Source: Actinomycetota bacterium (GTDB taxonomy: Bacteria > Actinomycetota > AC-67). From it: a stretch of DNA of 33,530 nucleotides. The position numbers and the translations under genes are program-made. How positions within the stretch are numbered: position 1 is the stretch's first letter; every line of letters begins with the position of its first letter. The DNA is taken from contig JAIVGO010000101.1 in the NCBI GenBank assembly GCA_020201525.1, positions 1 through 33,530 of the forward strand. Reading direction: 5' to 3'. Below, one piece after another: positions 27,244-33,530 of this stretch. A model generated the notes under the pieces. That model saw only the letters and a list, made by a program, of their open reading frames with translations. It was not told where the DNA came from and did not search any database.

Positions 27244-27732
27244 TTGAGAACGACGGCGGGTGTAATCATCCTCGTGGCTCTGGCCGCTTGCGGTGGTTCA
27301 GGCAAGAAGGTCGCTACAGCGCCAACGGTCAGCCCCGCCGTAGCGTGCCGCCTCTTCGCGGCCCTGCGAGCTGATCTTGTGGTGAAGGCCTTGCGGCCAA
27401 AAGAAATACCAATTCGCATGGAAGCTGAGGTACTACCAGCCGCGCGTTCGGCTAAAGATCCAATCGTTACACCAGCAGTCAGCCGCGTGAACAGTGCTCT
27501 TCAAAAAGCGGTCACCTTTACGGACAAGGGCAGCACCTACGCCGATGAGAGCATGACAACTTATTGGACGGTCGGCGAGGAGATGATCGAGGACGGGATG
27601 AGGTGGGGCGATAGGTCGCACTTTGAGCCATTGCAGATGGGCGACGAGGGGTCAGCAACAGAAGAACTTCAACAGAGTGTTGCCGCCTTGTGGAGGGCCT
27701 GCGACGCCGTTGGCGAAAACATTGCGCCTTAA
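27244..27732 (+). CDS. Putative lipoprotein, 162 aa
   Basis: TTG 27244, preceded by GGAG eight bases upstream, gives a short signal peptide with the lipobox LAAC (Cys16), then a Gly/Ser/Lys linker and a soluble, mostly helical domain with two Cys (one near each end). An upstream ATG at 27208 and GTG at 27166 would make an atypically long signal. No family recognised. Surface lipoproteins on integrated elements sometimes confer superinfection exclusion; there is nothing here beyond position to support that. Confidence 0.65.
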   Translation: MRTTAGVIILVALAACGGSGKKVATAPTVSPAVACRLFAALRADLVVKALRPKEIPIRMEAEVLPAARSAKDPIVTPAVSRVNSALQKAVTFTDKGSTYADESMTTYWTVGEEMIEDGMRWGDRSHFEPLQMGDEGSATEELQQSVAALWRACDAVGENIAP

Positions 27733-27773
27733 GAGGAGCCTGAGCGCCTCTAGATGGCAGCGTCGCTGCGACC

Positions 27774-27972
27774 CTACGCAATTTGGCGTTTGAAGAACGC
27801 GTAAAACGCGACGGTCCCAAGCGTTGGCCCTTGGTATGGAGCGACCGAAACGAGTTCCCATCCGTCTTCACCCAGCGCGACCATCGGCTCTTCGATGCGC
27901 TCCCCGAACCTTTTTCTGGCGCATAGCGAGTCCTTCCGTGACCACCAATACCCGGTGCTCCCATTTCGGCAT
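27774..27972 (-). pseudogene. DUF4177-like small gene, frameshifted at an A5 tract
   Basis: ATG 27970-27972, with the strong ribosome site GGGAGGGG upstream, begins MPKWEHRVLVVTEGLAMRQK. The original frame then runs into a stop. One frame over, the sequence continues RFGERIEEPMVALGEDGWELVSVAPYQGP...YAFFKRQIA and stops at 27774. The GxxGWELVxVxP and FFKR patterns are typical of DUF4177-like proteins. Removing one A from the five-A run (minus strand; T5 at 27911-27915) restores one 65-aa frame. Could be a real mutation, a sequencing error or slippage-based expression. Confidence 0.65.
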
Positions 27973-27996
27973 ACGACACCCCTCCCTTACTTGAAC

Positions 27997-28209
27997 TTAC
28001 AAATTCGACTCTGCGTCCTGCCGCTCGTTCGCGAACTCATTGCATCCGTTCGGACACTTCCACCACCCGCGCGGAAACCTGGCTCCTCGCTGGAACCTGC
28101 CTCCTGACTGGAGGTTTGGTGACCATACGCACCCGCACGCTTCGCAGCGGTAATGCGACAAATCCGCAAGAAGGACGATGCCGGCGCGCTTACGAGACGG
28201 ACTCCCCAT
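27997..28209 (-). CDS. Small zinc-ribbon protein, 70 aa
   Basis: Paired metal ligands Cys22-x2-Cys25 (HYRCEACGCVW) and Cys52-x3-Cys56 (WWKCPNGCN) with a basic Arg/Gly-rich linker between, so a nucleic-acid-binding zinc ribbon is likely. ATG 28209 has AAAGGAG nine bases upstream. Lies between the DUF4177-like gene and the integrase, all on the minus strand, and may be transcribed with the integrase. No family recognised. Confidence 0.65.
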   Translation of the reverse strand: MGSPSRKRAGIVLLADLSHYRCEACGCVWSPNLQSGGRFQRGARFPRGWWKCPNGCNEFANERQDAESNL

Positions 28210-28300
28210 CGCAATCAACTCCTTTCCTGAGTCGCTGGGGCGTGCGTTGTAGTCGCGATGCTGTGCGGTGTCAACAGGGGCAATATTTCTGCGGCCCCAC

Positions 28301-29443
28301 CTAGCGCAACGTCAGGACGTGTGCCTCCTGCCGTGTTGGCTTGGCGTCGGCATATGCGTCGTCGAGGCGTTCTGCCAAGGCTGCGCCTAAGTGCGGCATG
28401 ACGTGGGAGTAACGGTCGAGCGTTATCTGGACCGAAGAGTGCCCCATGAGTTCGGCCATCTCCTTCGGGTGCGCGCCCTGGGCGACGAGAAAGCTCGCGA
28501 ACGTATGCCGTAAGTCGTGAAACCGCAGCGGCTGCAGGTCCGGCCGGTCGGCAAAAGCGCGGAGTACAGCGGGCCGGAAATGGCGCCGGTAAAAGTTGCC
28601 GTGGCGCATCGGCGTCGCAGTCCCGAACACATACGCCGCGCGGTCGAGCTTGCGGTCGCCAACAAACGTCTTCAGCTCCTCGAAGACAAACCGCGGCATC
28701 GTCACGGTTCGGCGTCCGGCTTTCGTTTTCGGTTCCGTCTCGGCGAACGTTCCGCCAAAGTGGGTCAGGGTCTTGGTCACGCGCACATCGCCGGTCTTCC
28801 AGTCCACATCCTTCATGCGGAGCGCCGTGATCTCTCCGGCTCGGAGCCCGGTATACGCCGCGAACCGAACAAGCGTCTGGTAGCGAACAGGAACCTCAGC
28901 GGCGAGCGTTGCGACCTGCTCGGCACTCAGGAACAGCATCTCCACGTTTGCGGCTTTCGGCAGCGTCACTCCGGCGCACGGGTTCGAGCGCAGCCGGCCA
29001 TCCTTCACCGCGTAATCCAAGACCTGCTTTACGACCTTGTAGGCGTTGCGAATGGTGCCGGGTCGCGAGCCCTTCGCTTCCATCGAGCGTATCCACGCGT
29101 CAATATCGGCGTAGGTAATCGCGCCGACGCTCATATCGCCAAAGCTCGGCGAGACGTGAACGCGCAAGTCGCTTTCGTACACGCGGATTGTTTTCTCCTT
29201 GCGGTCGCGACTCAGCGTCGAGCGCCAGGCCTCGGCAACGTCACGAAACCGCGTCTCGGCGCGTTTCGGGTCGATGAAGTCGCCGCGCACAATGTCCGCG
29301 CTGACGGTTGCGAGAAAGCTCCGCGCATCTTCCTTTCTGGCAAACGTCTTGCCGCGCCATTTCCAGCGTCCGTTGATCTGGGCGCGGTACCGAACCTCAT
29401 AGCGCGTGCCACGCTTGCCCTCGGTCCTCTGTATATGTGCCAC
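28301..29443 (-). CDS. Tyrosine site-specific recombinase (integrase)
   Basis: The phage-type integrase of the element, 380 aa. Order: N-terminal AP2-like arm-binding domain (about 1-60, YEVRYRAQINGRWKWRGKTF), SAM-like core-binding domain (65-160), then the catalytic domain. All active-site residues are visible: Arg201 (TGLRAGEI), Lys241, His309 and Arg312 (HDLRHT), His335 (LMGHSS) and the nucleophile Tyr345 (DRYSHV). GTG 29443 starts two bases after the serine recombinase stop, with GGAGG upstream. It is the likely enzyme for insertion into the tRNA-Thr gene, although about 2.4 kb of cargo separates it from the site. Confidence 0.95.
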   Translation of the reverse strand: MAHIQRTEGKRGTRYEVRYRAQINGRWKWRGKTFARKEDARSFLATVSADIVRGDFIDPKRAETRFRDVAEAWRSTLSRDRKEKTIRVYESDLRVHVSPSFGDMSVGAITYADIDAWIRSMEAKGSRPGTIRNAYKVVKQVLDYAVKDGRLRSNPCAGVTLPKAANVEMLFLSAEQVATLAAEVPVRYQTLVRFAAYTGLRAGEITALRMKDVDWKTGDVRVTKTLTHFGGTFAETEPKTKAGRRTVTMPRFVFEELKTFVGDRKLDRAAYVFGTATPMRHGNFYRRHFRPAVLRAFADRPDLQPLRFHDLRHTFASFLVAQGAHPKEMAELMGHSSVQITLDRYSHVMPHLGAALAERLDDAYADAKPTRQEAHVLTLR

Positions 29444-29445
29444 GA

Positions 29446-30150
29446 CTACACAACCTCCTCAGAGCGTCGCAGAATCTTGCCGACGTGAAGCCGGGTCCAT
29501 TCGGAGCCGCGTTTCGTTCGCAGACCTTCGGCGTTCAGTCGCTTAGCGATTTCCGGCTGAGTCCGTCCTGCGGCCTCTAGCTCGCGCATTCGGCGGATGA
29601 TCTTCTGTTCGCGTTCGTCGGTGACCAGCGCGCCGTTTTCCGCGCGGTAGCCAAAAGGTGGAGCGCCGTGTGCGTAGCCGCCGTTCGCGCTCTTGTGACG
29701 CCTGGCGACGCGGAGGCGCAACGAAATCATCGCGCGGTCGTACTCAGCGACGGCTCCAAGCACTTGGCGGATCAGCTTGCGCGACGGGTCATCAGAATCA
29801 TCGGCCAGGTATCCGGCTTCACCGTCCGATGTAGAGAACGGCTGCGCTCCGAGCCGCTTGATCTCGGCGAGCAGTGTTTCCTGGACGATGAGATCGCGTG
29901 CGACCCGGTCAAGGCGCGCAACGACAACGCCTCCGGCTTTCTTCTCGCGCAACGCACTGAGCGCGTCCAAGAGCCCGACGCGGTTCTCAACACCGTTACT
30001 GCCGCTGACACCTTCATCGCGACACCAGCGCACAACCTTGTGTCCGTTCTTCTTGGCCCACGACTGAATCGCGGCTTTTTGAACATCGAGCCCCAAACCG
30101 CGTTCGGCTTGGCGATCGGTGCTTACGCGGAGATACCCAACAACCTTCAT
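29446..30150 (-). CDS. Serine recombinase (resolvase/invertase family)
   Basis: A 234-aa protein with the resolvase N-terminal domain: nucleophile Ser10 in YLRVSTDRQ, and Arg79, Asp81, Arg82 and Arg85 in VARLDRVARD. A short recombinase-type C-terminal region follows, with a helix-turn-helix (TQPEIAKRLNAEGLRTKRG). It is much shorter than large serine integrases and lacks their zinc and coiled-coil domains, so a resolvase, invertase or regulatory role is more likely than integration. ATG 30150 has GGGAGG upstream; the longer frame to 30360 is not protein-like. Probably co-transcribed with the tyrosine integrase. The 206 bases upstream likely hold the promoter. Confidence 0.9.
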   Translation of the reverse strand: MKVVGYLRVSTDRQAERGLGLDVQKAAIQSWAKKNGHKVVRWCRDEGVSGSNGVENRVGLLDALSALREKKAGGVVVARLDRVARDLIVQETLLAEIKRLGAQPFSTSDGEAGYLADDSDDPSRKLIRQVLGAVAEYDRAMISLRLRVARRHKSANGGYAHGAPPFGYRAENGALVTDEREQKIIRRMRELEAAGRTQPEIAKRLNAEGLRTKRGSEWTRLHVGKILRRSEEVV

Positions 30151-30356
30151 TCGTCCTCCCTCGTCGAGCGAAAATTGCAGCGAGGGTAGTGCCCGCGCAG
30201 CCCGATGGCGAGCGGATATTTCTAAATAAGCAATCTGGCCTTGTAGACATGCCTGCGGTGATCGGGCTCGAAGCGGCGAGGCAGCCGGGAGACAGAACCG
30301 CCCCGTTACTGGCCGGAGAACACGCCTAGCAGCCTCGTACGGGGCTTCTAGAAAGC

Positions 30357-30923
30357 TCAAGACGGGCCGATCCGGTCGCGAAGATGGCGCGGACGCCGCG
30401 ACGAGATATTTGCGCGCGGCGGTTCGGGCTCGGGCGGTTCCTCGTCCGGGATGATGTCGTCGAGCGGTTCAACGTCGATCACGTCGGCGCTCGGGATGAG
30501 GTCCACGACCGAATCCATGATCGCTTTCATCCACGGCGCTTCGCCGCCAACGTCCAGCGTTACGTGCTCCGGCGCTTTGCCGTACACGCGCTCCACGATG
30601 AACGTTGCCGCTTTGATTCTGTCCGAGTGCGGCGCGCTGTCATCGTTCACAACCCGCGTGAGGTAGTCCACGGCTTTCACAACATTCGTTTTCAGAAGCT
30701 CGATGCCGGCCATGAAGAAGCGCCGGTGCCGCTCCTCGTGAACCGCTTGGGCGACAACCTGCGGTGGGCGGCCGTGGAACTTGCCGTCTTTGCTGCGGCG
30801 TTGCCCGCGAAAAATTTCGTCGTCGTCCCATTCGGTCAGATCAACTTTTCCGGCGAGTATCGCGGCGGTTGTGCGCGAGACATTTATCGGCAGCCGCTTC
30901 TCTCCAGTGTTTCTGCCTTTCAT
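30357..30923 (-). CDS. Phage terminase small-subunit-like protein, 188 aa
   Basis: The segment EWDDDEIFRGQRRSKDGKFHGRPPQVVAQAVHEE, followed by a helical region (DRIKAATFIVERVYGKAPEHVTL), resembles a group of actinobacteriophage and mobile-element proteins labelled terminase small subunit or hypothetical. The role is inferred from memory of that pattern. An acidic Pro-rich segment and a basic C-terminal tail follow. ATG 30923 has GAGGTGATC just upstream. No large terminase lies in the window. Confidence 0.6.
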   Translation of the reverse strand: MKGRNTGEKRLPINVSRTTAAILAGKVDLTEWDDDEIFRGQRRSKDGKFHGRPPQVVAQAVHEERHRRFFMAGIELLKTNVVKAVDYLTRVVNDDSAPHSDRIKAATFIVERVYGKAPEHVTLDVGGEAPWMKAIMDSVVDLIPSADVIDVEPLDDIIPDEEPPEPEPPRANISSRRPRHLRDRIGPS

Positions 30924-30927
30924 GCGA

Positions 30928-31176
30928 TCACCTCATTTGGGTAAGCCACCGGCAGACATGTTTTCTTTGAAACCGACCTGAGCGATTCCCGGTCTCCCCT
31001 TCTAGAGGGGGAGGACCGCGGGTATCGCTCTCCGTTACTCGCACCGAGAACATCGCGGGTATCGCCCGCGACCAGGCCAAACAGACCGAACGCGAGGCGG
31101 CGAGGATCGTGCGGGGATCGCTTCGGGAATCGCTGTGCTCTTGGAGGCAGCGGGAATCGCTCCGGGTATCGCTCAT
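30928..31176 (-). CDS. Possible small coupled ORF reading through the iterons
   Basis: An 82-codon frame starts with an ATG that overlaps the stop of the primase-helicase gene (ATGA), and ends 5 bases before the start of the terminase-like gene. Because it runs through the 12-bp repeats it begins with SDTRSDSR and later has SDSRSDPR and ESDTR. The overlap argues for translation; the repeat-derived, otherwise featureless sequence argues that the open frame is a by-product of the repeat array. I lean to the latter. Confidence 0.3.
   Translation of the reverse strand: MSDTRSDSRCLQEHSDSRSDPRTILAASRSVCLAWSRAIPAMFSVRVTESDTRGPPPLEGETGNRSGRFQRKHVCRWLTQMR
30981..31173. repeat. Iteron-like array, seven copies of a 12-bp repeat
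   Basis: Plus-strand consensus sCGGGwATCGCT. Direct copies lie at 31018-31029, 31055-31066, 31110-31121, 31122-31133, 31150-31161 and 31162-31173. One inverted copy (AGCGATTCCCGG) is at 30981-30992. Two pairs are exactly head-to-tail and start 40 bases apart. The copy at 31055 sits in a longer palindrome, CGCGGGTATCGCCCGCG (31054-31070), and a CTCCCC/GGGGAG dyad lies beside the inverted copy. Placement next to the primase-helicase suggests a replication origin or a repressor/initiator binding cluster. Confidence 0.75.
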
Positions 31177-33155
31177 TCATCGGTCTCGACCCCATACCAG
31201 TGAGGCGCTTTACCGCCGCCACCGGCTCCACCTTTTTTGCCGGGCACATACCGCGCCACGCCCTCTTTGACGAGCGCTTGGAACAATCTGCGCGTCCGCT
31301 CAAGCTCTGGCTTATCGCTGCTACGAAACAGCGCGTGCGATGCGTCGCCAAGCGTCAGCCCGCTCTTTCCCGCGCGCATAAGGAGAATGTCGAGGGTTGG
31401 GCCTTCATGTTCGACGGTGCTCCTGCCGCTGGCGCGGTCGTGGACAATGCGCAACGGGCCAACTGGCTCGGCGGGTTGTTTGAGATGGGTCAGCTCGACG
31501 ACGTCTGAGCCGGGCTTCCCCCAAAGCAAAACCACCGAGCCCATACCCGCCGTCAGCCAGACGCTGCCGTACACATCTTCGAGTTTGTCTGGGCGCTTGT
31601 TGTCGGCGTTCGCTTTGCGGCCGTGATGGAGCGCGACGACTTGGATCTCCATGGCGATGAGGTATTGCAAAGCGGTGTTGACCGCGGAGCCGATTTCGTC
31701 CTGCGTCAGACCAGGCGCGAGATCCTTTAACGAATCAATAAAGACTGTTGACGCGTTCTGCTCCGTAACAAAAGTTTTCAGGTCTTGCGGATCGTGAACG
31801 ACGCTAAATGGGAGAGGCCCTTTCCACACGATGAGTCGCGAGCGAAGAACATCCTCGTCATCCGGCGAGACCATGCGGCGAAAACTGCGTGCCCCTTGAG
31901 CGGGGCGGTCCATCGCCAGATAGAGAATGTTTCCGCTGTCCTCGGCGACCGGATATTCGAGTAGCACCGGCGGGTCAAGTCCGAGTCGCGACAACACAAG
32001 TTGCTGAGCCAGCGTTGTCTTGCCAACGCCCTGCGGCCCAACGATCATGAGGCCTTCGTCCAGCGCCCAAAGAACCTCGCCACCTTTTCCCCATATCGCC
32101 GGGACATCTTCGGGCTGGTCGAAGATGAACGTCGCGCCGTCGATGAGACGCGGATCTTTGTTGACGTTCTCCGGTTCGGCAGCGTCAATCAGCGCGCGCA
32201 ATAGTGATCGCTTGCCGCCTTCGCGGAAGAAATCGGTGAGGTCGTAACCGTCGAATCGCTCCGTATCCACGTCAACAATTCGGACCTCAGCCGCATGGGG
32301 TGCTAACTGTTTCGCAACCTTCTTGGCTCCGGCGCGGCCCGCCTCGTCGCAGTCGTAAATGATCGATACCGACTTGCCTTCAAAGAACGGGCCCCATTCG
32401 GCCTTCCAGCCATTCGTCTCGCCGCCTGTCGTTGTGATCGCGGTGAAACCGCGACCGATCGCACACAACGTGTCCATCTCGCCCGCGCACACGAGGATGT
32501 CGGTCGCGAACTCGGACTTGAGTTGGTCGATCGGAAAAAGGCGGCGCTCGCCATGACCGGGAACTGAGAAAAACTTCGTCTGCTTGCCGCTTGGGCTCGG
32601 GTCGTAGAAGCGAACATTGACCAGTTCGCCAGCGTCATCGCGAATTGGGATTGTGTACCGCTTGCGCTGGCTATCCCAGCCAATTTTGTAGCGCTCGATT
32701 ATCTCCTGCTTGAGCTTGCGCTTCTCCCGCAGAAATTTTCCCCGCGAAGAATCTTTGTCAATCGCTTCGTGCCATTCGTCAACCTCCTCTTCAGACGGCA
32801 GCGCCTCACTAAGCTCGGCTTCTAATTCTCTGTGACCGTGGGCGCTGTCCGGTGGTGGGAAAATGTTCTTCCCAGACTTTACGCGCTTAACAAGCGCGGC
32901 GATTGGCCCGCCGCCGCACTTCGCGTGGCAATTCCATACACGATCTTTGAAATTGAATGAAGCGCTGCGCCGATGATCATCATGGAGCGGGCAGAATGCT
33001 TCCCACTCACCATCAGTATTGGCTTTTGTCGATTTGAGATACAGCTTTAGAACGTCTTGTGGCGCGTCGTCGCGGCCAGGCGTATTCTTCGAGCCGCTCT
33101 TACGTCGCTTTATGGAGCGCTCGGCGGCAACCGGGCGCTTCTTTTTTTCGGGCAT
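31173..33155 (-). CDS. Bifunctional primase-helicase (CHC2 zinc finger, TOPRIM, RecA-like ATPase)
   Basis: Element replication protein, 660 aa. The N-terminal zinc finger has Cys55, His58, Cys76 and Cys80 (CPLH...CHAKC). TOPRIM shows Glu226 (VCAGEMD) and the DCDEAG motif at 268-273. The RecA/RepA-like ATPase has Walker A GPQGVGKT at 373-380, Walker B near TVFIDSLKDL and a sensor-like HHGRKANADN. A winged-helix-like C-terminus follows, with a Gly/Lys-rich stretch. The layout matches phage and plasmid primase-helicases (T7 gp4-like), not host DnaG. ATG 33155 has GAGGAAAC upstream. The last iteron overlaps its stop codon. Confidence 0.9.
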   Translation of the reverse strand: MPEKKKRPVAAERSIKRRKSGSKNTPGRDDAPQDVLKLYLKSTKANTDGEWEAFCPLHDDHRRSASFNFKDRVWNCHAKCGGGPIAALVKRVKSGKNIFPPPDSAHGHRELEAELSEALPSEEEVDEWHEAIDKDSSRGKFLREKRKLKQEIIERYKIGWDSQRKRYTIPIRDDAGELVNVRFYDPSPSGKQTKFFSVPGHGERRLFPIDQLKSEFATDILVCAGEMDTLCAIGRGFTAITTTGGETNGWKAEWGPFFEGKSVSIIYDCDEAGRAGAKKVAKQLAPHAAEVRIVDVDTERFDGYDLTDFFREGGKRSLLRALIDAAEPENVNKDPRLIDGATFIFDQPEDVPAIWGKGGEVLWALDEGLMIVGPQGVGKTTLAQQLVLSRLGLDPPVLLEYPVAEDSGNILYLAMDRPAQGARSFRRMVSPDDEDVLRSRLIVWKGPLPFSVVHDPQDLKTFVTEQNASTVFIDSLKDLAPGLTQDEIGSAVNTALQYLIAMEIQVVALHHGRKANADNKRPDKLEDVYGSVWLTAGMGSVVLLWGKPGSDVVELTHLKQPAEPVGPLRIVHDRASGRSTVEHEGPTLDILLMRAGKSGLTLGDASHALFRSSDKPELERTRRLFQALVKEGVARYVPGKKGGAGGGGKAPHWYGVETDE

Positions 33156-33301
33156 ACAAGTTTCCTCTCAACGTCGCTCGGCGCTCCACGGCGCTCTCCT
33201 TTCGGTTCTCTGTCTAGGTCGTGCATTTCGTTTCGGCGGTTCCGGCTACCCGCTGGCCGTTTACTGGCCGCCTGCACGCGCTCACAGCGTTGAAACTGCC
33301 T

Positions 33302-33530
33302 TCAATAGGGCGGCCTACGGCTCCGGAGCGCCGGATAGCGCGTTTCGAGCGCGGTTCGGTCCGGCGTCGGCGCGCGGTTCTTGTTTCGGTTGATTGGTCG
33401 GCCGCTTTTCTCCAACGGCACTGTTGGAGATTCCTCGCCGCCAAGCAACAACGGATACCGAGCGAGCGTGGCCTCGACGGCTTCTTGGACTCCGACAAGC
33501 TCGCCGGTCTCGTCATGCTCAACGTCGGAA
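33302..33530 (-). CDS. C-terminal part of an unknown element protein (5' end beyond window)
   Basis: An open minus-strand frame runs from the window edge to a TGA at 33302-33304. About 75 residues are visible: an acidic helix (VEHDETGELVGVQEAVEATLARYPLLLGGEE) and a polar tail rich in Pro, Arg and Asn (GRPINRNKNRAPTPDRTALETRYPAL). Such tails occur in small actinophage proteins of unknown role upstream of replication genes. The 146 bases between it and the primase-helicase start hold no gene I can support and may contain the primase promoter. Confidence 0.5.
   Translation of the reverse strand, partial: SDVEHDETGELVGVQEAVEATLARYPLLLGGEESPTVPLEKSGRPINRNKNRAPTPDRTALETRYPALRSRRPPY

Larger units (their letters stand above)
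25879..33530. mobile_element. Integrated phage-like/plasmid-like element, left part
   Basis: The left end is the 3' part of a tRNA-Thr gene. Rightward lie small cargo genes, an XRE repressor, tyrosine integrase, serine recombinase, a terminase-small-subunit-like gene, an iteron array, a primase-helicase and a truncated gene running off the window. The tRNA reads leftward, so the complete tRNA copy should lie at the far right end beyond this window. Most element genes are small and unrecognised, and the cargo segment looks less GC-rich than the backbone. Whether it is an active prophage, a phage remnant or an integrative plasmid cannot be told from this part. Confidence 0.8.

Noticed and set aside
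30360..31351. CRISPR-like array from the repeated GGG(T/A)ATCGCT units
   Set aside because: Repeats are only 12 bp, partly tandem with no spacers, one inverted, and no cas genes nearby.

Overview
The window is a high-GC bacterial chromosome segment from a member of the Actinomycetota, probably a deep-branching lineage rather than a classic model genus. Three things point there. (i) A WhiB protein and an F420-associated zinc metallopeptidase are present. (ii) An actinobacterial LPXTG-type wall protein is present. (iii) The housekeeping genes follow the mycobacterial order: metallopeptidase-tilS-hpt-ftsH-folE-folP-folB-folK-DUF2520-panC-panD-(nadC)-coaX-lysS-clpC-mutY-disA. In place of radA and lsr2 there are small unrecognised genes or nothing.

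Layout. 1-1022: 3'-truncated disA (c-di-AMP synthase), minus strand. 1333-4353: plus-strand island with a small unknown gene, a terminator, and a three-gene unit (small subunit, GMC oxidoreductase with a four-cysteine cluster motif, unknown 164-aa protein). 4340-25376: a long minus-strand block. It carries mutY, a PsbP/LpqN-like membrane protein, a duplicated cysteine-rich LPXTG surface protein, clpC, lysS, the coaX-nadC-panD-panC-DUF2520 cofactor operon, a frameshifted Uma2 gene, the folate operon, ftsH, a small beta-barrel protein, hpt, tilS, the metallopeptidase and a small two-helix membrane protein. Many junctions overlap by 1-4 bases, which implies translational coupling. 25543-25812: whiB on the plus strand.

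25879 to the right end: an integrated phage-like or plasmid-like element. Its left boundary is the displaced 3' part of a tRNA-Thr(CGT) gene. It holds small membrane, lipoprotein and zinc-ribbon cargo genes, an XRE repressor, a tyrosine integrase, an adjacent serine recombinase, a terminase-small-subunit-like gene, an array of 12-bp iterons, a CHC2/TOPRIM primase fused to a RecA-like helicase, and the 3' end of one more gene. The other attachment site lies beyond the window.

The most interesting signals are: the iteron array beside the primase-helicase, also read in-frame by a small coupled ORF; the 10-bp tandem repeat whose copy number sets the reading frame of Uma2; a structured leader with a competing terminator-like hairpin at the start of the DUF2520-pan operon; the surface protein whose two halves share eight cysteines at almost identical spacing; and the tRNA-Thr attachment scar.
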